Below, piece by piece: positions 45,369-54,451 of a stretch of 64,000 nucleotides of DNA (position 1 is its first letter; the number at the start of each line of letters is the position of its first letter). Under the pieces are notes generated by a model. It was not told where the DNA came from, made no database searches, and saw only the letters and a list, made by a program, of their open reading frames with translations. The stretch lies in NCBI RefSeq assembly GCF_000319305.2, contig NZ_AMWJ02000001.1, positions 2,643,001-2,707,000 on the forward strand. The letters run 5' to 3'. The position numbers and the translations under genes were made by a program. The stretch comes from Pseudomonas bharatica CSV86 (GTDB lineage: Bacteria > Pseudomonadota > Gammaproteobacteria > Pseudomonadales > Pseudomonadaceae).

Positions 45369-46262
45369 TTAATACTTGGGCTTGCCGAAGATACGGCTGA
45401 CGATATTGACCAGCAGCACGATGATCACCAGGACCAGCGAGGCCGCCCATGCGAGTTCGAGCTGGTTGTCGAACGGCATGCCGGAGAAGTTGTAGATCAG
45501 TACCGCCAGCGAGGCCGTGGGGTTCATCACCGCCAGGCTGCCTTCGTGGTAGATCCAGTAGTTGCTGAACAGCGCGGTGAACAGCAGCGGAGCGGTTTCG
45601 CCGGCGGCACGGGCCACGGCCAGCATCACCCCGGTGAGGATCGCCGGCAGGCCGGTCGGCAGGATGATCTTCATGATCACCTGGGCGCGGGTGCAGCCCA
45701 TGCCGTAGGCGGCGTCCTTCATGATCTTGGGCACCATCTTCATGGCTTCCTCGGCGGTCAGCACGACGATCGGCAGCATGAGCACGGCCAGGGCCACGCC
45801 ACCGGCCGGTGCCGAATAGGTGCCGGTGGTCATCACCACCAGGGCGTAGGCGAATACGCCCGCCAGGATCGACGGCAGGCCGGTGAGCATCTTCGCGGCG
45901 AAGCGCGCGGCGTTGGCCAGCTTGCTGTCAGGGCCCAGTTCGGCGAGGAACACCGCCGCCAGGATGCCGACCGGCACGGCGATGGCCGCGGCGATGCCGA
46001 CCATGACGAAGGTGCCGGCCATGGCGTTGCCGAAGCCCCCACCCATTTCGAAGCCGGTGGGTGGCAGTTCGGTGAAGACCTCCAGGCTCAGGCGCGCACC
46101 GCCCTTGGTGATCAGCATGTACAGCACGGAAATCAGCGGCACGCTGGCCACGATCGCGATGATCCACGCCAGGCTGGTCAGGACCAGGCTGCGCAGGGCA
46201 CGGCCTTCGAAGCGGCGCTGCAGGCTGGGCAGCGCGGTTACCGGTTGCGACAGGTCGGTCAT
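45369..46262 (-). CDS. pstA: Phosphate ABC transporter permease PstA
   Basis: A 297-residue inner-membrane permease with six helices and the binding-protein-dependent EAA loop (VPKIMKDAAYGMGCTRAQVI). Its ATG overlaps the pstC stop codon by one base (TAATG), and it lies 18 bp before pstB, so the three are co-translated. It forms the phosphate channel with PstC. Confidence 0.95.
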   Translation of the reverse strand: MTDLSQPVTALPSLQRRFEGRALRSLVLTSLAWIIAIVASVPLISVLYMLITKGGARLSLEVFTELPPTGFEMGGGFGNAMAGTFVMVGIAAAIAVPVGILAAVFLAELGPDSKLANAARFAAKMLTGLPSILAGVFAYALVVMTTGTYSAPAGGVALAVLMLPIVVLTAEEAMKMVPKIMKDAAYGMGCTRAQVIMKIILPTGLPAILTGVMLAVARAAGETAPLLFTALFSNYWIYHEGSLAVMNPTASLAVLIYNFSGMPFDNQLELAWAASLVLVIIVLLVNIVSRIFGKPKY

Positions 46263-47227
46263 TATTTGTTCCCCCGCTGGGCGTAGAGCATGAGCAGCGA
46301 TCCAAGCACGTTCACCAGCAGGGTGATGAACATCAGCACCAGTGCTGCATACATCAGCACCTCGACCTCGTTCGGGCCGGCCTCCGGGAAGTTCAGGGCG
46401 AGCAAGGCGGCCAGGGTGTTGGCCGGGGCGAACAGCGACACCGAGAGGGTGTTGGCATTGCCTACCAGCATGGCCAGGGCCATGGTTTCACCCAGTGCCC
46501 GGCCCAGGCCGAGCACCAGGGAGCCGAAGATGCCGGTGGCGGCAGAAGGAACCATGACCTTGAGGATCGCTTCCCAGTGGGTGGTGCCCAGGCCATAGGC
46601 GGCCTGCTTGGTTTTCATCGGCACGCTGGCCAGGGCGTCCTGGGAAACAGCGGCAACGGTCGGCAGGATCATGATCGCCAGCACCAGCGCCGCCGGCAGC
46701 AGGCCGGGGCCGCTCAGGGAGGTACCGAAGAACGGAATCCAGCCCAGCTCGCTGTTCAGCCAGGCGGTCAGCGGGCGGATCGCCGGGATCACTACATAGA
46801 TGCCCCACAGGCCGTAGACCACGCTGGGGATGGCGGCGAGCAGTTCGACGATGGTGCGGAATACGGCGGCGAGTTTCGCCGGGAGGAAATCCTGGGTCAG
46901 GAAGATCGCCATGCTGACGCCGAAGAAACCGGCGATGAGCAGTGCGATGAAGGCGCTGTACAGCGTGCCCCAAATGGCTGGCAGAATTCCGTATTTGCCT
47001 TGGTTGACGTCCCAGACCGTGCCGAACAGCACATCCAGGCCGTGCTTCTCCATACCTGGCAGGGCCTTGCGCCCGATCTCGAAGATCAGCGCGAGCACCA
47101 GCGCCAGGATCAGCGCCACACCGATGCGGGCCAGGCCGCGGAAGATGCGATCGACCAGGAAGTCCTTCGCCGAGGGTGGCCGGCAGGCGGAGTCGGGGTT
47201 ATCCGGTATGTCAAATGGGGTGTTCAT
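46262..47227 (-). CDS. pstC: Phosphate ABC transporter permease PstC
   Basis: A 321-residue inner-membrane permease with six helices and the EAA-type loop VPMKTKQAAYGLGTTHWEAI. I chose the ATG at 47227 (MNTPFDIPDN) rather than one 13 codons upstream, because the upstream one falls within the pstS-pstC hairpin region. It pairs with PstA. Confidence 0.94.
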   Translation of the reverse strand: MNTPFDIPDNPDSACRPPSAKDFLVDRIFRGLARIGVALILALVLALIFEIGRKALPGMEKHGLDVLFGTVWDVNQGKYGILPAIWGTLYSAFIALLIAGFFGVSMAIFLTQDFLPAKLAAVFRTIVELLAAIPSVVYGLWGIYVVIPAIRPLTAWLNSELGWIPFFGTSLSGPGLLPAALVLAIMILPTVAAVSQDALASVPMKTKQAAYGLGTTHWEAILKVMVPSAATGIFGSLVLGLGRALGETMALAMLVGNANTLSVSLFAPANTLAALLALNFPEAGPNEVEVLMYAALVLMFITLLVNVLGSLLMLYAQRGNK

Positions 47228-47251
47228 CGATTGCTTCCGGTACAAGGGCAA

Positions 47252-47282
47252 ACGCTCCCGGGGCAACAGGCGCCGGGAGCGT
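47252..47282 (-). terminator. Intercistronic pstS-pstC hairpin (attenuator-like)
   Basis: ACGCTCCCGG (47252-47261) pairs perfectly with CCGGGAGCGT (47273-47282). It lies just after the pstS stop codon. Such a hairpin usually lets the abundant binding protein be made in excess over the permeases, by partial termination or 3' protection. Confidence 0.65.
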
Positions 47283-47292
47283 GCTGGCAGTC

Positions 47293-48318
47293 TTACTGGA
47301 TGTTGGCGGACGCTTTGCGTACCTGCTCGACAACCGATGGCGGCAGCGGGATGTAGCCCATGGAGTCGGCGATTTTCTGGCCTTCGGTGAGGCTGTACTC
47401 GATCATGTCGCGCATGGCCTTGGCCTTGGCCGGGTTACCGTTGTCCTTGCGGAAGATCATCCAGGTGTAGGACGTGATCGGGTAGGACTTGGCACCGTCC
47501 GGATCCGGCAGCCAGGCCACCAGGTTTTCCGGCATTTTCACTGCGGCCAGCGCTTCGGCACCGCTTTCGGCGTTAGGCACCACGTACTGGCCGGCCTTGT
47601 TCTGCAGCGCGGCGAAATCGACCTTGGCCAGCTTGGCGAAGCCGTACTCGATGTAGCCGATGGCGCCCGGGGTCTGGCGCACGGTGGCGGTGATACCGTC
47701 GTTCTTCGGCGACTTGATGAACTTGTCGGTCGCCGGCCAGTTCACCGTGTTGCCCTCGCCCAGCGCTTCCTTGAATGCAGGGTTGATGGCCGACAGGTGC
47801 TTGGTGAATACGGCGGTGGTACCGCTGGAGTCAGCGCGCACGACCACGGTGATCGGGGTGGCCGGCAACTTCAGGTCCGGGTTGGCGGCGACGATCTTTG
47901 GATCGTTCCACTGGGTGATCTTGCCCAGGAAGATGTCGGAATACACATCGCGTGGCAGCTTCAGGCCCTTCGGGTTGCCCGGCAGGTTGTAGGCCAGGAC
48001 GATTTCGCCGGCGGTCATCGGCAGCAGTTGCACACCCTCGCCGACCTTGGCGATTTCCTCGTCTTTCATGGCCGAGTCACTGGCGGCGAAATCGACGGTC
48101 TTGTTCAGGAAATCCTGCACACCGGCACCACTGCCCTTGGATTGGTAATCAACCGTTACGCCAGCGGTGTTCTTGCTGAAATCCTTGAACCAGGTCAGGT
48201 AGATCGGCGCAGGGAAACTGGCACCGGAACCGGTCAGGCGGATGTTTTCGGCGAAAGCCGTGGTGGCGAACAGGGAAACCGAAACGGCGAGTGCAGCGGA
48301 CTTCATCAGGCGTTTCAT
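47293..48318 (-). CDS. pstS: Phosphate-binding periplasmic protein PstS
   Basis: A 341-residue binding protein with a signal peptide ending TTAFA (about residue 23). Phosphate-contacting segments typical of PstS follow: TGSGASFPAPIY, YQSKGSGAGVQDF and RADSSGTTAVF. It captures phosphate for PstCAB. It is the first gene of the operon and has a Pho-box-like sequence about 50-65 bp upstream of its start. Confidence 0.95.
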   Translation of the reverse strand: MKRLMKSAALAVSVSLFATTAFAENIRLTGSGASFPAPIYLTWFKDFSKNTAGVTVDYQSKGSGAGVQDFLNKTVDFAASDSAMKDEEIAKVGEGVQLLPMTAGEIVLAYNLPGNPKGLKLPRDVYSDIFLGKITQWNDPKIVAANPDLKLPATPITVVVRADSSGTTAVFTKHLSAINPAFKEALGEGNTVNWPATDKFIKSPKNDGITATVRQTPGAIGYIEYGFAKLAKVDFAALQNKAGQYVVPNAESGAEALAAVKMPENLVAWLPDPDGAKSYPITSYTWMIFRKDNGNPAKAKAMRDMIEYSLTEGQKIADSMGYIPLPPSVVEQVRKASANIQ

Positions 48319-48364
48319 CTAGAAAGTGCTCCGTGTGATGGCCGAGGCACTTTGCCGAAACTTT

Positions 48365-48382
48365 ATGACAGTAATGTGAATA
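48365..48382 (-). promoter_or_regulatory. Pho-box-like site upstream of pstS
   Basis: On the minus strand, TATTCACATTACTGTCAT has one perfect CTGTCAT heptamer and one weak one with the 11-bp spacing of the PhoB consensus. PhoB control under phosphate limitation is likely from family knowledge. Confidence 0.6.
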
Positions 48383-48430
48383 TTAGGTGGCGACCGACCG
48401 ATATCAATCAGCTATCAATGCTGACGGCCC

Positions 48431-50437
48431 TCAGCGCTTGAGCAGCGCTTCGACACCCCGGAGCAACGCCTCCAGCGCGAACGGCTTGGTCAGTACCAGC
48501 CCTGCCGGCTCCAGTGGCGAGTTCTCCAGCACCTCCGGCCGGGCATAGCCGGTCATGAACAGCACCGGCAGCCCGGGCCTGGCCGCGCGGCTCTCGACTA
48601 CCATGCGATGCCCGTCCATGCCGCCAGGCAGGCCGATGTCGGTCACCAGCGCATCGATGCAGATATCCGAACGCAGCAGGCGCAGCCCGGCCTTGCTGTC
48701 CGCTGCCTCGATCACCGCATAGCCCTGCCCGGCGAGGGTTTCGCTGACGAAGGCACGCACCGAGGCTTCATCTTCCACCACCAGTACCGTGGCTCCGCGG
48801 GCTGCACCGGGGATCTCTTCACCGGCCCCGGCCATGGCCGGCGCGGCGACCGGCAACGCCCGGGCCGGCAACGACAGGAACACCCGCGTTCCGCCGCCCT
48901 CCTCGGACTCGATCCGCACCTGACCGCCGGACTGCCGGGCGAAGCCATAGATCATCGGCAGCCCCAGCCCGGAGCCGGCACCAACCGACTTGGTGGTAAA
49001 GAAGGGTTCGAAGACCTTGGCCAGGACTTCCGGGCTCATCCCGCAACCGTTGTCCTCGACGGCGATGGTCAGGTAGTCGCCAGGCGGCAGGTCCTGTTCG
49101 CCACCGCGCTGGTCGAAGGTGCGGATGCGCAGGTCGCCCCCTCCGCGCAAGGCATCGCGGGCATTGATGCACAGGTTCAGCAGGGCATTCTCGACCTGGG
49201 CCGGATCGACCAGGCAGGTCTTGAGCACCGACTCGAGCTGCACCGAGACCTCGATGGTCGGGCCGACGGTGCGCTGGATCAGTTCCTCCATGCCGCTGAC
49301 CAGGGCGTTGATATCGGTCGGCACCGGCTGCAGCGTCTGTTGCCGGGAAAAGGCCAGCAAGCGATGGGTCAAGGCCGCCGCCCGTTGTGCCGCGCCCTGG
49401 GCCACCGCGACATAACGCTCGAGGTCGGCGGTGCGCCCCTGGTTCAGGCGCAGCTTGATCAGGTCAAGGCTGCCGGTGATGCCCGCCAGCAGGTTATTGA
49501 AGTCGTGGGCGATGCCACCGGTGAGCTGGCCGACGGCCTCCATCTTCTGCGCCTGGCGCAAGGCTGCCTGGGCCGCCTCGTTTTCGGCGACGGCTTCGCT
49601 GATCCGGGTTTCCAGGGTCCGGTTGAGGTCCAGCAGGGCCTGTTCGGCAGCCTTCTTGGCCGTGACGTCGATGGAAGAGCCGATCAGCCCGATCACCGCC
49701 CCCGTGTCGTCGCGCAATGGCGCCTTCATCGATAGCCAGATGGCGGCGGTGCCGTCGGCCATATCGACACGTTCCTCGATCTGCTCGGCCTTGCCGCCCT
49801 GCATGATGCGCCGGTCGGTTTCCATGACCTGCCGGGCCTGGTCCTTGTCTTCGAGGAACTCCAGGTCGGTCTTGCCGATATAGAACGACGGAGGCTTGCC
49901 GATCAGTTCGGTGGTGCCGTGATTGGCGACCAGCATCCGCCCGTCCAGGTCCTTGGCGTAGACGACCCCGGGCACCGCGGCGGCGAAGGTGCGCAGCAGC
50001 GCCGAGACCCGGTCTCGCTCGGCTTCCGCCGCCCGCCGCGACTCGATATCGATCAGCACGCCGGGGAAGCGCACGGCCTGGCCCTGGCTATCCAGCTCAC
50101 AGTGCCCGCTGGCTTCGATCCAGCGGTAGCAGCCGTCTTCCTGGCGAACCCGGTACTCGCAGCGGAACGCCCCGCCCTGTTGCATGGTGCGCTGGATATC
50201 GGCGGCGACCCGCTCGACATCCTGCGGATGGATCGAGGTAAAGGCTTCCTCGATCGGCATCCCGGCCCGGCATTTGTCCAGGGGCAGGCCGAACGCCCGG
50301 GAAAAGCGCTGGTCGGCAGTAACGCTGTTGTTGGGGATGTCCCAGACCCAAATGCCGGTGATGGCGCCGGCGTCCAGGGCCAATTGCAGGCGCTCGCGGG
50401 CGTCGCCGGCATCGGACGCGGTGGGTTCTGAATTCAT
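48431..50437 (-). CDS. PAS-domain hybrid histidine kinase
   Basis: A 668-residue soluble kinase with two PAS domains (about residues 10-135, ending RFPGVLIDIESRR, and 150-270), a HisKA domain with GGIAHDFNNLLAGITGSLDL, a HATPase domain (DNGCGM, GAGSGLGLPMIYG) and a C-terminal receiver (VLVVEDEASVRAF, phospho-acceptor in ALVTDIGLPGG). No membrane segment is visible. I chose the ATG at 50437 (MNSEPTASDAG) because the preceding extension is not domain-like. It is transcribed towards pstS but separated by only 50 bp; no cognate regulator gene is adjacent. Confidence 0.9.
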   Translation of the reverse strand: MNSEPTASDAGDARERLQLALDAGAITGIWVWDIPNNSVTADQRFSRAFGLPLDKCRAGMPIEEAFTSIHPQDVERVAADIQRTMQQGGAFRCEYRVRQEDGCYRWIEASGHCELDSQGQAVRFPGVLIDIESRRAAEAERDRVSALLRTFAAAVPGVVYAKDLDGRMLVANHGTTELIGKPPSFYIGKTDLEFLEDKDQARQVMETDRRIMQGGKAEQIEERVDMADGTAAIWLSMKAPLRDDTGAVIGLIGSSIDVTAKKAAEQALLDLNRTLETRISEAVAENEAAQAALRQAQKMEAVGQLTGGIAHDFNNLLAGITGSLDLIKLRLNQGRTADLERYVAVAQGAAQRAAALTHRLLAFSRQQTLQPVPTDINALVSGMEELIQRTVGPTIEVSVQLESVLKTCLVDPAQVENALLNLCINARDALRGGGDLRIRTFDQRGGEQDLPPGDYLTIAVEDNGCGMSPEVLAKVFEPFFTTKSVGAGSGLGLPMIYGFARQSGGQVRIESEEGGGTRVFLSLPARALPVAAPAMAGAGEEIPGAARGATVLVVEDEASVRAFVSETLAGQGYAVIEAADSKAGLRLLRSDICIDALVTDIGLPGGMDGHRMVVESRAARPGLPVLFMTGYARPEVLENSPLEPAGLVLTKPFALEALLRGVEALLKR

Positions 50438-50667
50438 GCCTGACCTCGCGGCGACGTGTCGAACTTTGCACGGAAACTTTGCACGGAAACGATATCCGAT
50501 TGCCATTACGCAGGGAAAGACAGTCGTACGCCAGGATAAATTCCCCACGACATGAAATTTCGCTGCGCCAGGTGAATGTCATTCGTCGAACCACAGACAC
50601 TTCCGCCCGCCCCCGGCCCTCCCAACCGTAGGGGCGCGATGTCCGCGCCTGGAACAGGAGAACACGC

Positions 50668-50901
50668 ATGCCAATCGACCACAACGGCCCGGATGCGCCT
50701 TACCCGGGCCCCGACGAAGCGCCGGAAAACCACGGGCATGGCTCCGGGCTCGAGCAAAGCCCCTCCGAGCCCAGGCAGGAAAACGACGAACGCCCGGAAG
50801 ACTGGAACCCGCCCCCTGGCAATCCCGGCTCGGACCAGGATGCACAACTGGAGCGCGACAATGGCACGGCAAGGACCGACAGCCTGATCGATCAGGAATG
50901 A
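50668..50901 (+). CDS. Small hydrophilic protein of unknown function
   Basis: A 77-residue protein, rich in proline, glutamate, aspartate and glycine, with no hydrophobic stretch and probably disordered. A good ribosome site (AGGAGAA) precedes the ATG. It is followed after 9 bp by a second small acidic gene, so the two form a mini-operon. I do not recognise the family; stress-related small proteins in Pseudomonas often look like this. Confidence 0.65.
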   Translation: MPIDHNGPDAPYPGPDEAPENHGHGSGLEQSPSEPRQENDERPEDWNPPPGNPGSDQDAQLERDNGTARTDSLIDQE

Positions 50902-50910
50902 GAGGTGCAC

Positions 50911-51048
50911 ATGGCAGACGAAAATCGACCCGATGAGGAACAGGCTCCGGATGTGCAATCCGAGGCCGAAAAGACATCGCTCGAGGAAGCGATGCCCGAT
51001 GTGGATGCCAATAACTCGGTGTCCAGCGAACATCCTGAGCCGGACTGA
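50911..51048 (+). CDS. Small acidic protein of unknown function
   Basis: A 45-residue protein beginning MADENRPDEEQAPDV and ending SSEHPEPD, very acidic and probably unstructured. A GAGAGG ribosome site overlaps the previous gene's stop codon region, which supports real translation despite the short length. No family recognised. Confidence 0.55.
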   Translation: MADENRPDEEQAPDVQSEAEKTSLEEAMPDVDANNSVSSEHPEPD

Positions 51049-51064
51049 GCGGCACCAAAGGTGC

Positions 51065-51218
51065 CCTGTGGAGCAGGCAAGCCAGCTCCTACAAGGTCAG
51101 CGCAGATCCTGAGCATTGCGCAGCACCTGTGGGAGCTGGCTTGCCAGCGATGAGGCCGGCAAAGGCAAAGAGGTTGCCAGGTCGGGCCAAATCGCTGGCA
51201 AGCCAGCTCCCACAGGGT
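51065..51218. repeat. Cluster of three REP elements
   Basis: A degenerate unit (51065-51095, with GCAGGCAAGCCAGCTCCTAC), a full unit (51126-51160) and an inverted full unit (51184-51218) fill the gap between the small acidic gene and gudD, which are convergent. Confidence 0.85.
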
Positions 51219-51241
51219 CGGTGTCAAGCGCTCGAAGGTGC

Positions 51242-52591
51242 TCAGCGCACCAGGCAAGGCCGCTTGTTATCGAAGGTCCATCCCGACACCAGGTACTGCA
51301 TCGCCACCGCGTCATCCCGGGCGCCAAGGCCCATATTGCGATAGGTCTCATGGGCCTGCATCAAGGCATCCCAATCCAGCTCGACTCCCAGCCCCGGCTT
51401 CGTCGGCACCTGCACCAGGCCACCCTCGATCTTCAGCGGCTCGCGGGTCAGGCGCTGGCCGTCCTGCCAGATCCAATGGGTGTCGATGGCCGTGACGTTG
51501 CCCGGCGCCGCCGCCGCGACATGGGTGAACATCGCCAGCGAGATATCGAAGTGGTTGTTGGAGTGCGAGCCCCAGGTCAGCCCCCAGTCATTGCACATCT
51601 GCGCCACCCGCACCGAACCCTGCATGGTCCAGAAATGCGGGTCGGCCAGGGGGATGTCCACCGACTGCAACTGGATCGCATGGCCCATTTGTCGCCAGTC
51701 GGTGGCGATCATGTTGGTGGCGGTACGCAGCCCCGTGGCGCGGCGGAACTCGGCCATCACCTCGCGACCGCTATAGCCATTCTCGGCACCACAAGGGTCT
51801 TCGGCATAGGCCAGCACATGATGTTGGTCGCGACACAGGGCGATGGCTTCCTTCAGCGACCAGGCACCATTCGGGTCAAGGGTGATGCGCGCCTCGGGAA
51901 AGCGCTCGGCCAGGGCCGTTACCGCTTCGATCTCCTCGCCGCCGCGCAGCACGCCGCCCTTGAGCTTGAAGTCCTTGAAGCCGTAGCGCTGGTAAGCGGC
52001 CTCGGCCAGGCGTACCACCCGCTCCGGGGTCAGGGCTTCTTCGTTGCGCACGCGGAACCAGGCGTCATCGGCATCGTCTTCGCTGCGGTACGGCAGGTCG
52101 GTGCGCTGGCGGTCGCCGACATAGAACAGGTAGCCGAGCATCTCGACGGCATCGCGCTGCTGCCCTTCCCCCAACAACGCCGCTACCGGCACTTCAAGGT
52201 GCTGGCCAAGCAGGTCGAGCAAGGCCGACTCCAGTGCGGTAACGGCGTGCACGGTGATGCGCAGGTCGAAGGTCTGCAGACCCCGCCCACCTGAATCGCG
52301 ATCGGCAAAGGCATGGCGCACCTTGTTCAGCAGGCCCTGGTAGTTGCCGATGGACTGGCCGACCAGCAGGTCGCGAGCGTCTTCGAGGGTCTTGCGAATC
52401 GCTTCGCCACCCGGCACCTCGCCGACACCGGTACGCCCGGCATTGTCCTTGAGAATCAGCACATTGCGGGTGAAGTACGGGCCATGGGCACCGCTGAGGT
52501 TGAGCAGCATGCTGTCGTGGCCGGCCACCGGCACCACCTGCAACTCGGTGATCAGCGGTGTGGCTTGGGTGGCATGGTTCAATGCATTCAT
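51242..52591 (-). CDS. gudD: Glucarate dehydratase
   Basis: A 449-residue enolase-superfamily enzyme with the GudD signature segments: DFKLKGGVL (catalytic lysines), [37 protein letters not shown] and the HSNNHFDIS region with the catalytic histidine. It dehydrates D-glucarate to 5-keto-4-deoxyglucarate. AAGGAAA precedes the ATG. A LacI-family regulator lies immediately upstream on the same strand, with a perfect palindrome between the two genes. It may feed the pathway whose glycerate kinase and CdaR regulator lie near 12-14 kb. Confidence 0.95.
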   Translation of the reverse strand: MNALNHATQATPLITELQVVPVAGHDSMLLNLSGAHGPYFTRNVLILKDNAGRTGVGEVPGGEAIRKTLEDARDLLVGQSIGNYQGLLNKVRHAFADRDSGGRGLQTFDLRITVHAVTALESALLDLLGQHLEVPVAALLGEGQQRDAVEMLGYLFYVGDRQRTDLPYRSEDDADDAWFRVRNEEALTPERVVRLAEAAYQRYGFKDFKLKGGVLRGGEEIEAVTALAERFPEARITLDPNGAWSLKEAIALCRDQHHVLAYAEDPCGAENGYSGREVMAEFRRATGLRTATNMIATDWRQMGHAIQLQSVDIPLADPHFWTMQGSVRVAQMCNDWGLTWGSHSNNHFDISLAMFTHVAAAAPGNVTAIDTHWIWQDGQRLTREPLKIEGGLVQVPTKPGLGVELDWDALMQAHETYRNMGLGARDDAVAMQYLVSGWTFDNKRPCLVR

Positions 52592-52692
52592 CGAGATTTC
52601 CTTGTGCTTTTGTTCTAGGCGGAATTGAACGGGCCTCGGATGATCCAGCGAGGATGCAAGTCATCGTACAACCTGGCGATCATCATGGAGTG

Positions 52693-52704
52693 GATAACGT
52701 TATC
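52693..52704. promoter_or_regulatory. Palindromic operator GATAACGTTATC upstream of gudD
   Basis: A perfect 12-bp palindrome with a central CG, the usual form of LacI/GalR-family operators, 102 bp upstream of the gudD start and just after the LacI-type gene. Binding by that regulator is inference. Confidence 0.65.
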
Positions 52705-52746
52705 ATTCAAGTAGCCGCAAGGACTTTTTGTCGGGCAAGGGGGAGT

Positions 52747-53777
52747 TCAGGTGCTGGCGCGTTCGATGAGATGGAACCCTGTATCGTGCCGTTCGACTGC
52801 CTTGCCACCGGCCAGACGGCGCAACAGCGCCTCGGCGACCGTGCGGCCCATGACGGCGGAGTTGACACTGATGGTGGACAACGCCGGGTGCGCATACTGG
52901 CTGTCGACGGTGTCGCCGAAGCCGAGCACGGCGATCTCCTCGGGAACGCGCAGCCCTTGTGCGGTGGCCTCTGCAAGGGCGCCGAGGGCCACGCTGTCGG
53001 AGCTGCAGAACACCAGTTGCGGGCGTGGGTCGCGCTGCAGCAGGCGACGCAGCCCTTCCCTGCCGACCGACCAGGTGGAGGGCAGCGGCAGTACTTCGAC
53101 CGGCACATCCTCGATGCCGAGCTGCGCCAGACGCCGGGTCAGCCCTTCGCAGCGGCGGATGCCACGGGGGTCATCCACCGTGATCACGGAGAAACGCTGG
53201 TAGCCCTTGCCATGGAAATGCTCGGCAACCAGTTGTCCTACCTCTTCATGAGAAAAACCGACCTGCATATCCAGGGCGTGCTCGCCAAGATCCCAGGCCT
53301 CGACCACCGGGATCCCCGCCGAAGCCAGGCGCGCCCGGCTGCCGTCGGTGTGCAGGGTACCGGTCAGTACGATGGCATCCGGACGACGCCCAAGGATCGC
53401 CTCCAGCAGCGCCTCTTCCTTTTCCGGTGAATAGCCGGTCGGGCCGAGCAACGAGTGATAGCCCGCCTCGGTCAGGCGCTCCATGACGGACTGGACCAGG
53501 GTGGCGAAGATCGAATTGGCCAGGGTTGGCAGGAGGATCGCCACCAGGCGGCTCTTGCTGCTGGCCAGGCTGCCGGCCAGCAGATTCGGCACGTAGCCCA
53601 TCTCGCGGACCACTTCCAGCACCCGTTCGCGGGTGGCTTCGCTGACCCGTTCGGGCGGTGCAGGGCTCGCGAAACAGTGATTGGCGACACGCCCGCGACC
53701 CGGGCCACGTCGATCACTGTGACCGGGATCGCGCCTTGTTCGGTGAGGGCCAGTTCTCTTCTGGATTTTCTTGCCAC
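52747..53777 (-). pseudogene. LacI/GalR-family regulator, single-base frameshift
   Basis: The GTG at 53777 opens a frame with a LacI helix-turn-helix (VTVIDVARVAGVSPITVSRAL) that continues in another frame from PERVSEATRERVLEVVREMG, through the periplasmic-binding-like core (GGSLASSKSRLVAI-like region, FSVITVDDPRGIRRCEG), to the end. One base is missing from the C/G run at 53653-53655; adding it gives an ordinary ~343-residue GntR/GudR-like repressor. Upstream of gudD, it probably controls that gene. Sequencing error is a likely cause. Confidence 0.85.
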
Positions 53778-53824
53778 GAATGATCTTCCAACACGGATGG
53801 TTCGGCGGCCTGGAGATTAACAAA

Positions 53825-54451
53825 TCAAGGCCCGTGCCGCGCCTTCAGCCGCGCCAGGGTCGCTTCGTCGACCTCCCCGGTCACCGGCAGTTCGTTGCGC
53901 TGCTGGAACAGGCGCAACATGTCGCGAGTCGGCTCATCCAGCTCGCCACTCCCGCTAACCGGATAACCCAGGTTGGCAAGCCGGTTCTGCACGCCTTCCA
54001 GGGTGTCCAGCGGGCGCAACTCGCGGAGCTTGAGCAACAACCGGCGGCGCGTCGCGCCCTGGCCGACCCAGAGCACTGCGTCATCCTGGTCCGGGCGTAC
54101 CCAGTGCTCGATGATGCCATTGGCAGGGACCCAGGACTCGATGCGTTGCTGGTCGATTTCCAGGACGTAGGGCACACCCTGTTCGGGAAGGTCGTTGAGT
54201 TCCAGTTTCAAACGAATCTTCGATGGCACGCCACGGCGGCGAAAGGTGCTGCGCTGATCCAGCGGGGCGGGCTTCCACTGCTGGCGGCGCTCGGGAATGA
54301 ACAGGCGGTCGCCCGGGTGGAGCACCAGTCCTTCACGCTTGCTGTTGCGCAAATCGGCGTTTTCGGGAGCCGCCCAGACGGTTTCCCATATCAGGCCATG
54401 GGCGAATCCCAGGCTTTCAGCGGTGTCCTTGAGGCCGATGGTGATCCACAT
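53825..54451 (-). CDS. LysM-like / peptidoglycan-binding domain protein
   Basis: A 208-residue protein without a signal peptide. An N-terminal LysM-like portion (TAESLGFAHGLIWETVWAA, then LHPGDRLFIPE) is followed by a beta-rich linker and a C-terminal peptidoglycan-binding domain (VQNRLANLGYPVSG, LRLFQQRNELPVTGEVDEAT). Proteins of this build are common in Pseudomonas type VI secretion and toxin cassettes. It is divergent from the HNH-nuclease gene, 73 bp away. Its role here is unknown. Confidence 0.7.
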   Translation of the reverse strand: MWITIGLKDTAESLGFAHGLIWETVWAAPENADLRNSKREGLVLHPGDRLFIPERRQQWKPAPLDQRSTFRRRGVPSKIRLKLELNDLPEQGVPYVLEIDQQRIESWVPANGIIEHWVRPDQDDAVLWVGQGATRRRLLLKLRELRPLDTLEGVQNRLANLGYPVSGSGELDEPTRDMLRLFQQRNELPVTGEVDEATLARLKARHGP

